This document shows positions 12,140 to 23,599 of a DNA stretch of 64,000 nt, piece by piece. The notes below the pieces were generated by a model, which worked only from the letters and a program-made list of their open reading frames with translations, did no database searches and was not told the origin of the DNA. Origin of the DNA: Haliotis asinina (taxonomy: Eukaryota; Mollusca; Gastropoda; Lepetellida; Haliotidae). Each line of letters begins with the position of its first letter. The stretch's first letter is position 1. The stretch spans positions 24,158,501 to 24,222,500 of the forward strand of contig NC_090295.1 in assembly GCF_037392515.1 (NCBI RefSeq). The letters run 5' to 3'. Made by a program: the position numbers and the translations under genes.

Positions 12140-12725
12140 ATCCATGGCACGACAATGAACGTATCCAGGGCATCGTGGAAAATGAAAGTATTAAACTTCT
12201 TTGGAACAGGCCCATATACAGCCTCAGAAGAGCTCCAGCTAACAAACCTGATCCTGTCCTTTTTGACAAAGCCAATGAATTGTTTTATATCATTGAATTT
12301 TCTGTTCCATTTGACAGCAATGTGATTGGCAAGATTCGGGAAAGGCATGCTAAGTATGCAGGCCTCACCTATGAAATGTCTCGCTAGCATCCCAAGCATA
12401 CTGTCGTCAGGCTCCCTATTATTCTTGATACACTTGGTTTGGTACGTCCTGATCGCTTGGGGCAGATCAGGAGACTGCCCTGGTTCTCCACTGGGAACAC
12501 ATCCCTTCTGACAATCTGGGTAATGCAGAAGGTTTCAGTGTTGGGGATCCTCCATATGCTCCGGAAAATTCTTGGTGGTTTCCACTAGGCAGGGCTTTCT
12601 TGGAAAAGCCCCATTCGCTGACTGGGCTGTGTGTAGAGCCTAAGCTGATGATGAGCCTTACCGGTCTGACAGTGCTAAGATCACTCGAACCCTCTCTGTT
12701 GCATATTTAGCTTAATCTGTACAAC
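12140..12725 (+). mobile_element. Non-LTR retrotransposon 3' end, copy 2 (C-terminal domain)
   Basis: The plus strand encodes a post-reverse-transcriptase C-terminal region. Visible segments are ESIKLLWNRPIYS, ANKPDPVLFDKA, LFYIIEFSVPFDSN and HAKYAGLTYEMSR, followed after a stop by a LLTIWVMQKVSVLG stretch. In R2-like and related LINEs, a segment of the form RPD(L/I)V.. DK.. (I/V)DxAVPxD follows the RT domain. It is 5' truncated and interrupted, and lies in tandem with copy 1. Confidence 0.6.
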
Positions 12726-12729
12726 ATAA

Positions 12730-14265
12730 TAATAGTTTATCTTTCAAAATTGTTCGCGTATTTAAGATCCACAGATAAAGCCCTTTCTCCAAGTAGCTCG
12801 GACTGATGCCGAATTATATTTTTAGTCAGACTTGCCAAAATCTTGAGGACATTTTCATCGTATGGTCTTCTTCAATAACCAGTTGTGTTTCCTTCATTTA
12901 TCCTACTTTGGGACACCAGGACTTAGATGAAAAAAGAATAGGTGATAAATATAAGTGACTGCATAATTTACCTAACTGGCATATAGATAAGAATACAAAT
13001 TCAACACCATGTTATAATCAATGGGTAAACTGCAAGTGCAAACGTCTTTGCCTCGGGTGTTACATAATGTCTTGTTATTAAGATCGTATTTCATTTATCA
13101 CAAATAATTCCCAAGTGCTTTATCAACAAATATTCAGCGAACAGAAAACCAGGTAACGATAGCTGTTTAATCGTGGGTTAAAATGGTACCTAATGAACCT
13201 CATTCTAAGTCAAGACAAGTGGACTGCGCTGCTGAAAGTTTATTTATGTTGTAGTTGTTATTTGTGTGTTTGTCAGTTTTACTCTCATGTAAGAAGTCAA
13301 ATAACGAGCGAGAACTAAGCGCCGGACGTGATTTGATCAACTGTGCTGTTCATATTCTTTGTGCAGACGAGTCTTAATATCTGCCCTCATCAATATAAAG
13401 ACAAGGAGAATGTGGGACGATTTGATTGTGATCCATACACGTGTATAGTAGGATAGTACACGATCAATTAACAGGCATTGCTATAAATGTAGAATGTTTT
13501 CCCGATATTTCCACGTCGTGATTCAATGGGAATGTGCTTTTGAAAACCTTTGTACTCACGCAACACGCAAAACCTCTGATTAAGAGACATTCCGTGTTTA
13601 TAAACTTCTATCGACTAAGGACGATACAATGTGTTCACATAGTCATTCTGCCCCGTCGATGCAACTCGTAGCAAACGCATGCACTGGCAAGTCACGTAAC
13701 AACAATGTATGGAAACAAACAATGTATGGAAAAGAGTTGTAAGACTATTCTTGTTTCAACGGCGAACATTGGAAAAAATCGAAACAAAGACTTGTGCGGC
13801 TAGAACATCTGTCGAGACGAAGGCTATTGGAAATCTGAAATGGCCCCTGCTGTCACGTGAACCAAGAAATGGTTTTCTTTTCAATACTAACCAGTGTGGA
13901 TCCATAACATAGTTTCAGGGAATTAGGAAAAGGGGGAACGGCGATGTAAATAAAGAAACACTTGATGATACCGACTCACTAACAAAAAAATTACTTTCAG
14001 TGTTACGCAGTTATGGTGTATTCGAAACAATGGTCTCCCAGCAGTAACCTACGAACACCCCAGTGTTTATGTCTAGTCAGTAATCTCAGGAAATTGATCA
14101 TGTAAGGTCACCTGTAAAGAAGAAAATTTTCTTTCAGTTCTATGCTTGCCAAGTTCGAAGATCTTATTAACGTTAGGAATGTTAGAAAATCTTGCTGGAA
14201 CTTAATATCGAATGTCCGGTTTAGAAATAGCCCTTAGCAACGAATACTTGTCCTAAGAGAGGATT
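12730..14265. other. Gene-free stretch, nothing recognised
   Basis: 1.5 kb with only short, unconvincing open frames and no strong repeat. I see no exon with both a family match and splice sites. Confidence 0.4.
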
Positions 14266-14269
14266 ATCG

Positions 14270-14410
14270 GGATTGGATGGTCAGACCCTAAGGTTTGGTT
14301 TATGTATTTCCCACATGTGAAGATCGATGCTCATAATGTCAATCATTTGAGTATATAGTCAAGACACGATTTACATATCACCGTCAAAAAGGTGGAAAGG
14401 TGTTGAGTGC
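14270..14410 (+). repeat. Gastropod interspersed repeat, diverged copy
   Basis: Weak match to the 35160-35395 family: GATTATCGGGATTGGATGGT, AGATCGATGCTCATAATGTC and TGTTGAGTGCGGTG in order. Confidence 0.5.
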
Positions 14411-14544
14411 GGTGATAGACAAGAAACAGTCACACAGCACGGAATCTGTACTTCCTGAACTCATTCTAATTCCTTTTTGTTTCTTCAGACGCGGGGTACA
14501 CATATTCTTATAACAGGAAGCATCTTTGTATTTCTGTAAGAACA

Positions 14545-14805
14545 ACGAAAGTGGCATATGAGTGAGTGAGTAGGTTTTCGTCTGTAAATAATCGAGTATG
14601 GACCAGACAATCCAGTGATCAACAACATGAGCATCGATCTGCGCAATTGGAAACCGATAACATGTGATAACCAGTTCAGCGAGCCTGACCACCCGATCCC
14701 GTTAGCCGCCCCTCAAGACAAGCATAGCCGCCTTTTATGGCAAGCATTGGTTGCTGAAGGCCCATACTATCCCGAACCTTCACGGGTAGAAAGTGGTATG
14801 GTTAC
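14545..14805 (-). repeat. Gastropod interspersed repeat
   Basis: Reverse-orientation copy beginning with GTGAGTGAG. It is followed by TCTGTAAATAATCGAGT, GGACCAGACAATCCAGTGAT, GAGCATCGATCTGCGCAAT and CCCGATCCCGTTAG. It is nearly collinear with 16675-16970. Confidence 0.8.
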
Positions 14806-14857
14806 ACACAGAAGTGTTTTCTTAAACATCATATAATCACATTAACGATTTTCTCTC

Positions 14858-15960
14858 ATCATGATGAACATGGCCATCGTCAGGAGGAGCTGACTAGAAC
14901 AACAGCTCATAAAGAGATTCGGTCTAGAATTATTGCAACGTATTCCACAGTGGGGACTTCTCACGTTCTGGGTGTTCCTTCTCATCACAGTTACCTCCAA
15001 CGATGTTGGTTGACTTTGAAGTACAAGGTGACCAATGCGATGACGCTGACGGAGCTGATGCTGATGAGGATGGCTAAATAAATACAGAAGAGACAGGGGA
15101 TTCCGAGTGTCGTGGAGGCCATGATGGCATAGATCCCACAGGAAAGCAAAATGGAAAGTAGCATTGACATCATCTCACTACATTCTGTTGGCGTCCGGAA
15201 CAACACACGGTTAAGGACCGAGAGACAAACCACAAGAAGGATGCTTGTGACCACATGAAACATGTACCTTCTTTGTAGTCGAATGAAGGCAAACACAACT
15301 GACTCAATCATGTCAAGCTGGGAACATGGTTATGACTACCGACCTACCTAAAATCTTACATTCACTACCCCTTTCTTCCTTAGAATAGTAAATTCTATTT
15401 GGCTTGTCGTATTTGATAGTTCTACCCAACTCGCAATCGAGTTTGAGAGTCAAAGAAAAAGAAGTGACGCCAACGTTACACGTTACTGATGCCAATATAC
15501 CAACTTACTAGGGATCCATGAGGTTCCAGTTCTTCAAAGAAACTGATGATAACAAATTCGGTTATCCATACCGTCCCAGCTGGAATCCTCATTGATGATG
15601 GCTCTATTGTGTCATTCCACCGAATGAAATCATCTTTCCAGACTTTATTGACATATCCGATAACAATCAGTGTTTGGGCCTCATCATCTTGAATCGCCCA
15701 ATGTGCCCCCCCCCCCCCCCCCCCCCCACCACCACCAAAAAAAAACCAAAACCAAACAAACAAAAAAACCAAACAAAAAACAACTAATATGCAAACAGTT
15801 GTTTTTGACAGTCTGTCAAGAACGAGTCTAATGCTGACGTCATATCCATTTAGAAGGGCTTTACGTAGAAGGGTCTCGTTTGATCCCGTTCTGTAGGCAA
15901 CACAAAAGAGGAAAAGGACACAATACCTAACAACCCTGAGAGTTCGTGTTATGAGTAAAT
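14858..15960 (-). pseudogene. Decayed Cys-loop receptor pseudogene
   Basis: This is a relic of the same family as the intact genes at 19169, 23600 and 33120, in the same orientation. The TM1-TM3 region (YMFHVVTSIL; CLSVLN; LAILISISSVSVIA) is at 14991-15311. A broken Cys-loop region (SVTCNVGVTSF, the second cysteine lost) lies at 15313-15495. The N-terminal ligand-domain part (TLIVIGYVN, WKDDFIRWND, MRIPAGTVW) lies near 15500-15700. Damage includes a deletion in the TM3-TM4 loop, loss of the WTPE motif, stops, frameshifts, and a 20-odd base C tract with A-rich sequence at 15706-15770 replacing coding sequence. It is the oldest member of the array. Confidence 0.88.
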
Positions 15961-15964
15961 GTGT

Positions 15965-16674
15965 TGGTTCTCATAACTCCTACGTATAACTGCTGAATGG
16001 CCATTGCTGGTCCATAACACGATGATGGACTGACACGATATACCTTGTAACTGACAATAAACCAGAGGCAGTAAAACGCCTTCAGTCATCTTGTGCAGTT
16101 GTGCTGCCCCATGGTCCTGTACTGAGAACACGAAACCCATCACCTCATACTGAACAACTGTCAGCTTAATTAATGCGAAGTGATGTCAGGAATTGACTTT
16201 CCCAATCCCAAGAACACATCTGAAAATGGTAGTTATGGTAAATCGACCCAAAACCCAGATCTTGCAAAAGCAGTCGTTGGTGAATGCCGACAGAGAGTCC
16301 AGAAAGGATTTCCCAATAAAACGAGCTGTATTGCCGTCACGGCCATGCAACACTTTTAATCAGTATCATGGGTCGTCAAGCAATATCTTTCCAATAAGAT
16401 GATATTGCCCATCGCCTGTATTGATACCAAGACGAGAGCACTTTGATAGACATATATGTTCGTGATGATGCACCCGCAACATCTATAGTGGAAGTCAACT
16501 GGACAAGTGTCTAGTTTCAATCTGACGATGAGTATGTGTGACACCTTTAACACATTGAACAGACTGGAACAATTCCCTGAAGTTTCGGTGAAGCATGACA
16601 TCCCCTCGCAGCCCTGGCTACTTCATGTTGAGGATAGAAATCAGTGATGATTTTAAATGTACCTGTCTTCAGTT
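15965..16674. other. Gene-free stretch, nothing recognised
   Basis: Spacer upstream of the decayed receptor copy; no coding or repeat match seen. Confidence 0.35.
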
Positions 16675-16970
16675 ATTGGAGTGAGTGAGTGAGTGAGTGA
16701 GTTTAGTTTTACGTCCCACTTAGCAATATTCCAGCTATATGGCGACGGTCTGTAAATAATCGAGTCTGGACCAGACAATCCAGTGATCAATAACATGAGC
16801 ATCGATCTGCGCAATGGGGAACCGATGACATGTGTCAACCAAGTCAGCGAGCCTGTCCACCCGATCCCGTTAGTCGCCTCTTACGACAAGCATAGTCACC
16901 TTTTATGGCAAGCATGGGTTGCTGAAGGCCTATTCTACCCCGGGACCTTCACGGGTCTCAGTTATTGGAG
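16675..16970 (-). repeat. Gastropod interspersed repeat, near full length
   Basis: Begins with GAGTGAGTGAGTGAGTGAGT and runs through ACGTCCCACTTAGCAATATT, CTGTAAATAATCGAGTCTGG, GCATCGATCTGCGCAATGGG and CGATCCCGTTAGTCGCCTCT. It ends near CACGGGTC. Confidence 0.85.
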
Positions 16971-17768
16971 TTAAGGGCGATCGAGAGTGGTGCAGAACTG
17001 GCCACATTCATTCAAAGTGTACGTATGTTTGTCGCGTGTCAGTCTGTTACCAACGTTACTAAACGATTTTGTTGTACCAGAGCATCAAAGTATTGATAGA
17101 GACACAGGCTGACAGTAACAGGAAAACAATAGTGCACTCTTATAATACGCTCATTTCCACGCTTGCAGCGTGCTCAAAGGTCAGCAATCTAAAAGTGCAT
17201 AGGAGGAGATGCTGACAAGCTTACTATGAATAATACAAGTGGCGGAAAAGATTTTGAGAAACGATTTGAATGAATAAAACGTTGGAGAAAGTTCAAGATC
17301 TTGGGGAAGAACGTTAACGTTCCACATGTAGAGGGCATAATGTTCAAAAGAGTGGGGACCAAAAGACCTGACTTGGTATTGTGTCTGAGTGTATGCGTCA
17401 CAAGTTACTGTTCTCATAAGATGTCAATGGTATGTTCCTAACCAAATACTGATATTTTCCTAACACAATATCTCGTAACTAGCAACCGCTTGTAACATTA
17501 GCCGTTATGTCTTTATCACTGCCAAACATAATAACGCCTCCAAACAGCTTAAAACAGGAAGTAAAACCGCGGGATTTTATAGAGCCCTAGATTAAATACG
17601 CCTTAAATACAGGTGACCTCCACTGCATCCTAACGTGTAGACGGTTTCTGCCGACATATTGATTAGCCTGCATTTGACACCACTGGATTGACAGTACATT
17701 AACGTACATGTTGTACAGACAAATTGAAGACAACTTTACTGACCCCTATGGATAAAATAATATCGATC

Positions 17769-18117
17769 TGTGATTGGTATGATTTGGCATGTCTGTGTAC
17801 ATGAGACAACATGTATCTTATCTAGCTGTGATTGGTATGATTTGGCGTGTCTGTGTACATGAGACAACATGTATCTTATCTAGCTGTGATTGTTTGATTT
17901 GGCATGTCTATGTACATGAGACAAGATGTATCTTATCTATCTGTGATTGGTATGATTTGGCGTATGTCTGTCTACATGAGACAAGATGTATCTTATCTAC
18001 CTGTGATTGGTATGATGTGGCATGTCTGTGTACATGAGACAAGATGTATCTTATCTATCTGTGATTGGTATGATTTGGCGTATGTCTGTCTACATGAGGC
18101 AAGATGTATCTTATAAT
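17769..18117. repeat. Minisatellite, 57-60 bp unit, 6 copies
   Basis: Units start TGTGATTGGTATGATTTGGC and end TGTATCTTATCTA. Starts are at about 17769, 17827, 17885, 17942, 18002 and 18060. Copies 4 and 6 share a 2 bp longer variant (GGCGTATGTCTGTC) and alternate with the shorter form, which suggests some two-unit exchange. Repetitive ORFs on the plus strand are artefacts of the repeat. Confidence 0.92.
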
Positions 18118-18450
18118 TTTGTGACTTCCTTGATAAATTCACGTTAATAGGCATCAGCAGACGATTCTATGTTTAAGGGGTACTGAGCAAGAGCGATTCC
18201 TAGTACATTATCTATCGAAAATGTCACTGATAGCTTTTACTAGAATATTAACATTAATGAATCCACCCTTCGTAACCTAGCTCTCTATTAAATATGCATG
18301 TATGCGTCGTAAAGAGCACTTACAATAATGGATCATGTCCTAATGTGTATTCCAACAACTTACATTACAACTCTGCATGTGACGCTCTTGTATAATGGCC
18401 AGCGGCCTAAAATACAATAAACGATTGCCTGTCTTTCTTCTTATAGTACC

Positions 18451-18615
18451 AGGGTGGTAGGTTAGCCTAGTGGTTAAAGCTTTCGCTCGTCACGCCGAAG
18501 ACCCGGGTTCGATTCCCAACATAGGTACAATGTGTGAAACCTATACTGGTGTCACCGATGTGATATTGTTGGAATACTGCTAAAAGCGGCGTAAAAATTG
18601 TAACTTAATCACTCA
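18451..18615 (+). mobile_element. tRNA-derived SINE (reference copy for this window)
   Basis: The head has a Pol III A box, TAGCCTAGTGG at 18463-18473, and a B box, GGTTCGATTCC at 18506-18516, spaced as in a tRNA. The tail contains GATATTGTTGGAATACTGCT and GCGGCGTAAAA and runs into TCACTCAC. The tail resembles the end of the longer interspersed repeat, so the two families may share a 3' module. It is not a functional tRNA gene: the cloverleaf does not close. Confidence 0.8.
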
Positions 18616-19168
18616 CGCATGTCCTACTATCCTCGTACTGAGGAAATGATCCCCGTGTCAGACAGATAGAAGGACATCGGTTAATCCAGTCTTTGGCTCA
18701 AACATATGTTTATTTCCAAAGAAATATGGATCGGTAATAGAGCGAAAATTGCGTATGCAAATACCTCTCAAAGTAATACATTGACGACAGCTGGTTAGTG
18801 TACATTGTACAAGATAGTGCCGAACATAATTTACAGCCACACAAATCAAATACAAGAAGTCAATATTATTTGTAGTCAGTGGTATCTATGGAAACATATT
18901 GAAGTGCCGTTAGTAACTCACTATGCTCTCCATGCTGAACACGACAATTCAGAGTAATAACACAATACCGACAATGACATCACAGTTGATTGTTTCACCT
19001 TCCTTTTCGTCATTGCATGTACCTATTTCTACACCGTGCACAAATGTATTTGAGTACGGCCGAGGAATATAAAAATTCACGGAAGTATAGTTAAACCCAC
19101 TTTTTTCCTCAAAATTTGAAAATAGTGGTGATAACCATCTTACGTTTTCAAGAGATCTTCCTGTCACA

Positions 19169-20368
19169 TTAACGATATTTTGACATCACGATGAACACGA
19201 TCAATGTCACCAGGAGTGTCACGAGAAGAAACACTGAGAAGAAAATTCGGTCTAGAATTATTGCAACGTCCTTCCACAGTAGGGACTTCTCACGTTTTGG
19301 GTGTTCCTTCTCATCACAGTAACCTCCAATGATGTTGGTTGACTTTGAAGTGCAAGACGACCATTGGGTAAATATTTTCCACTCGCATGACCCAACTTTG
19401 TAATGCAGGACGACTACAATGTGTGTTGCGATGACGCTGACAGAGCTGATGCTGATGAGGATGGCTAAATAGATACTGAAGAGACACGGGGATTCCGAAT
19501 TCGACGGGAGTGTCGTGGAGGCCATGGTGGCATAGATCCCATAGGAAGGCAAGATGGAAAGTGACATTGACATCTTTTCACCACAATCGGGTGGCATCCG
19601 GAACACCACTAGGTTCAGGACAGAAAGACAAACCGCAGGAAGGACGCTTGTGACCACATGAAACATGTACCTTCTTTGTAGTCGAATGTAGGCAAACACC
19701 ACCGGTTCCCTCCTATCAAAGGCAGTTGGGTGCATGGTTGTGACTACCGAACTACCTAAAATCTTCCATTCACTATTCCCTTCCTTTTCAAAAAAGGTAA
19801 AATCTATTTGACTTATCGTATTTGATAATTCTGCACAGCTGTTTGTCGATGCCCAGTTGACAAATGCCAAGTGACAAGTTTGAGAGTCAAAAGGAAATGA
19901 AGTGACGTCAACGTTACAGGCAACTGATGTCGATGTAGGGACTGCCCAGCTCACAGAGCCATTGTATATCACCATGAGCTTCGAGTCACTGGATCCAAGA
20001 GGTCCCATGTTACTCAAAGAGTTTACGATAACAACTTCGGGTGTCCATATCTTCCCAGCTGGCATCCTCATTGATGGTGGCCCTGTTGTGTCATTCCACT
20101 GAACGAAATCATCCTTCCAGTCCATGTTGACATATCCGATAACAGTTAGCATTTGGGACTTCTCATCAAGTCGCCCAATGTGCATAAGACCAACTGAAAC
20201 GTGAACAGATACTTTCGACTCTTTGTCACGAACTGGTCTAACGTTGACGTCATATCCATTTAAAAGGGCTTCACGTAGAAGGGTCTCGTTAGACCCCGGT
20301 CTACAGTCAACACAAAACGCAAAAGACGTAATAGCCAGAAAACCAAACAACCATGATACCCTCATCAC
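19169..20368 (-). CDS. Cys-loop ligand-gated ion channel subunit, copy A (intronless)
   Basis: Single-exon 399-aa pentameric channel subunit, nearest to nicotinic acetylcholine receptors. A signal peptide covers residues 1-19 and an N-glycosylation site is at N27. The extracellular ligand domain has a WTPE motif at 108-111 (nAChRs usually WxPD) and a Cys-loop C151-C165 with FPFDSQTC. TM1 is at about 233-255. TM2 is at about 263-285 and begins with GEK, the cation-type filter. TM3 is at about 294-323, the intracellular loop is short (about 45 residues), and TM4 is at about 369-395. No adjacent cysteine pair precedes TM1, so it lacks the loop C hallmark of alpha subunits. A substitutes Pro in TM2 (ILPSYG) where B and C have Leu. 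Ligand unknown. Both the length (shorter than typical nAChRs because of the small loop) and the lack of introns are shared by all copies. Confidence 0.92.
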   Translation of the reverse strand: MMRVSWLFGFLAITSFAFCVDCRPGSNETLLREALLNGYDVNVRPVRDKESKVSVHVSVGLMHIGRLDEKSQMLTVIGYVNMDWKDDFVQWNDTTGPPSMRMPAGKIWTPEVVIVNSLSNMGPLGSSDSKLMVIYNGSVSWAVPTSTSVACNVDVTSFPFDSQTCHLAFVNWASTNSCAELSNTISQIDFTFFEKEGNSEWKILGSSVVTTMHPTAFDRREPVVFAYIRLQRRYMFHVVTSVLPAVCLSVLNLVVFRMPPDCGEKMSMSLSILPSYGIYATMASTTLPSNSESPCLFSIYLAILISISSVSVIATHIVVVLHYKVGSCEWKIFTQWSSCTSKSTNIIGGYCDEKEHPKREKSLLWKDVAIILDRIFFSVFLLVTLLVTLIVFIVMSKYR

Positions 20369-20589
20369 CCTGTGGTCTGAGTAAATGCGTTGCCTATTCT
20401 AAAAAGTTCCAGACATTAGGCAAGAGTTTTGCCGTATTACCTTGGCAAGGCTTGCAGAAACAACAGAGATGGAGTGTTATTGCCAAAGGACTCTTAAACC
20501 ACTGCATGGCAGTTATATTAATCAACTTATAAAATGTATTAAGCTCTCAGATTACTAATGACAAAGCACATAAATCGACACATCGCGCA

Positions 20590-22340
20590 ATGTGTGAGTG
20601 TATGTTACCTTAACGAAAAACAAACAACGCGTCACTGCGTTTAAAAGAGTGAATCGGCAAATGTACACAGTTGATGTCATAAGCCAAATGGTATGTTTGA
20701 CAAAGACAGCCTAAAACTCTCACCGATTTGCTGAAAACAGGAAGTAAGTGATCAAACGAGAGCAATATACACACAAAGGTTCCAAAGTCAAACACCAGCT
20801 TCAAAAGTTGCCTAGTCAAGCAGTTTCAGGAATGGATCTCAATGAGGCAGAGATCAATAAGTCTCAAAGTCATTTCCCCCATTTTAATCGAAACTATACT
20901 TACACATGCTGAAAAATGAGATGTTTAAATAGATATACATATTTGAGCATACCTTGCAAATATTGCTGAAGGTCCAATGAATGAATAGCTTAGACCATCA
21001 AATCACATACCCTATACCATTAACAAGAGGCTACATGGACAGATAAAACACCCATTTTCATTATATATTGATAACATAAAAGGAACACATATGAATATAT
21101 TAAAGCGCTTCCACATACTGGAGACAACGATGCAAAAACGGGAGGTCTCTCCGAGAGCGAAGACAACTTATGCTGTAAATTAAAGCCACTAAAATGATAC
21201 ACTGTATAGTTGTCAAGAAAATCCAAGTAAGGGATGGTAACCCACAGCAAACCTTTTTCGGAATCTTTGCTATTATTGCTGCCCTGCTGCGTGTATTACA
21301 TAACATGTTATCCATTTCCTAGTCAAAATGTATTACCAAAGAAATGTATATACCACCAAACATGGTTGATATGGATGTTGTAATTGTTGTGTTACATGCT
21401 GTTTTGAGGATACCGAATTTACTTCATCGCTGCATGCATATGTACACATTTGCTGTGTAATGAAATTTAAAAATGCATATATATAGCTACCTTCCGGGAT
21501 TTTTACGCTATAGCAATGAAGAAATGTCTTTATATAAATTTATTTTGAAATATGATATGTGTCAATTGGCATCATATTATGACATAATATGAATAAGATA
21601 ATGTTTTAATATCCGAAGAAAATGTGGGGTACACGGTTAACATTGAAACACATACAATAGAACAAAAGATACACACACATAAAAAGACAAAAAGCTCCCT
21701 ACCTATGTTAAGTATTGCTGAAATACCTGCCAACAACGCACAAAAAATAGATTAAAGATAAATGATGATTAGTCATAATATAGTTCATATTTAGACTGAT
21801 AGTGGAGACACGAAATTTAAGCTAAGGAACACTGACACTAAAAGTAGCTCTAGATAACAATTTGAAACAACAGACACATTAACACACATTAAAATAATTA
21901 ATTTAAAACACATATGATTGCATGGATGAAAGAATTTCGATCCCTGGTTGTTCTGAATGTGGCCGTCTTGAGGGAAGAAGTTGAAATTCTGGAAAAAGGA
22001 CATGAGTACTGTCATTTGAGAGTTTACGCTCTTTTTCAGTTTTCTGCTTGTAGATAATGCCAACATCTTGCATTTTGAATCCAGACATTTTACATGTTAA
22101 CAATTTTGGAAACTTTACATCGATTTTGACGAGACAGACTCCTATGCCAACAGTATACACTGAACACTAAAATACTTTGAATAAAAAACTTGTAGAATAA
22201 CGCAAGTATGGTTATGACAATCTTAAACTGGGAGCAGGACAAAGGATACAGAGACAAAAGGCATCTGGACAAATGCCGTAGGGGCAATTGCCACTGGGTT
22301 ATTTGACCATTACAGAGAGGACAATTACCACCCTTATCGA
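20590..22340. repeat. Array spacer, copy A (upstream of gene A)
   Basis: Duplicated non-coding segment 5' of receptor gene A. The first part (20590-20880) matches 25590-25880 and 34690-34920. The rest matches 25880-26629 and then 31526-32170. It shows that the array grew by duplication of whole gene-plus-spacer units. No gene recognised inside. Confidence 0.8.
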
Positions 22341-22343
22341 AGT

Positions 22344-22685
22344 CATCTGGAAACTGTACAGTTAATTATTGTGAAAACCTGTTGATATAGTATTTTGTAC
22401 ATATACTAAATACACCTGTGAAAACAAGACAACCCTGTTGGCCACCACTGGCCATGAATGATTGCGTGTATCGAAACGAACATTAATAGTGTTGTACATA
22501 TAGTTTCTTTTACGCTAAATAGACGATTCCTTATCACGATGAAATTACCTGTGGATATTTTACTAAGTCAAGTCAATGTGTTGGGCGTAAATATGCCTTT
22601 TAAAGGCCCACGTCGCCCTACAACTATAAAGCCAAACCAAACCATCAGATAATATACCTGGAACACTGTCGCTTTCATCACTGAA
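22344..22685. other. About 342 bp present in unit A-B and absent from unit B-C
   Basis: Bounded by GAAGTCA at 22340-22346 and about 22683-22689. The corresponding junction in the later unit is near 32170, where one near-copy is seen. It is either an insertion with a 7 bp target duplication or a deletion between short repeats in the other unit. No inverted termini or coding recognised. Confidence 0.5.
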
Positions 22686-22890
22686 GTCAGCAGTATCAAA
22701 TCGAAAGTAAAGAGTGTTCAGGTTGTCAACAAATTCTAGAATGTCCGAAACGTTTATTTTAGCACGCTTCTTGTTTATCCCCAGTACATTTGTAACACCA
22801 TTCCAAGTTCGACAAAGATCAGAGTCGGAGAATTGTTGTTAAATTTTAGACTTGTATTGTCTATTACATTATCTCTTGCACATGATATTT
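22670..22890 (-). mobile_element. LINE polyprotein fragment within the array spacer
   Basis: The minus strand reads DLCRTWNGVTNVLGI, then KINVSDILEFVDNLNTLY, then FRFDTADF. Several APE-type LINEs carry this pattern between endonuclease and reverse transcriptase (xWxGxxxITNY ... LADxLNxFYxRF). The same fragment recurs at 32175-32330, so it was present before the unit duplicated. Confidence 0.5.
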
Positions 22891-23129
22891 ACTTATCAAC
22901 AGCTTTTACCTTCGTCATGTCACCAGTAGATTCATTTACAAATACAGTACAAAACACCAAAACGGTTTCAAAATCAATCTTAGGCATCACAACATTCATT
23001 GTTAGAAATCTGTCGAAAATCCAAAAATTCTTGTACAACTGGGAGATCTTACCAGGCCAGGACTAGCAGCGATATTTCCAAATAACGAAATCGTCTGGTC
23101 GTACATCATTCTTTCTGTCTGGTTGTTTA

Positions 23130-23599
23130 GATTGAAGAACTTAATTGTCACGTGCCGTCTGGTTGACGTATGCTAAACAGTTTTCACTTCCTTTTAATAA
23201 ACATGGGACATAACCCAGTTGCTATCATGGTTTCTTTGGAATAAGATATTACAGATGTAAATACCTGCCCAGGGAAAACGTAGAAGGTATAATGTAGTGC
23301 TGAACACAATGTACAGTCACACAAATACAATGCACGAAGTCACTGAAACAATGTAAAGTGGAGTTAGCATCCAGTAAATCACTATGTTCTCCATGTTGAA
23401 CACAACGATTCAAAGTAATAACAAAATGCCCACAATGACGTCACTGTTGATTGTTTCAACTTCCTTTTCCACCATTTCAGTGTATGTATGTACTTATGTC
23501 CCCACCGTTAAACAGAAATACAGTTATCCCAAATTTTACTATAAATTTGACAATAGCGGTGATAACCATCTGTCGCTTTTATGTGATCTTCCAATCATA
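23130..23599 (-). other. Conserved 3' flank of gene B
   Basis: Collinear with 32620-33119 downstream of gene C, including ATGTTCTCCATGTTGAACAC and ACAATGACGTCACTGTTGAT. Related sequence lies 3' of gene A at 18900-19168. It is probably the 3' UTR plus duplicated spacer; no other gene is seen. Confidence 0.55.

Noticed and set aside
12103..12399. 98-codon minus-strand frame
   Set aside because: It is antisense to the retrotransposon C-terminal domain on the plus strand.
17769..18117. CRISPR-like periodic repeats
   Set aside because: Units are tandem with no unique spacers and the window is animal DNA; this is a minisatellite.
18451..18530. tRNA gene
   Set aside because: A and B boxes are present but the cloverleaf arms do not pair and a SINE tail follows; similar copies recur at 5580, 42964, 53447 and 54075.
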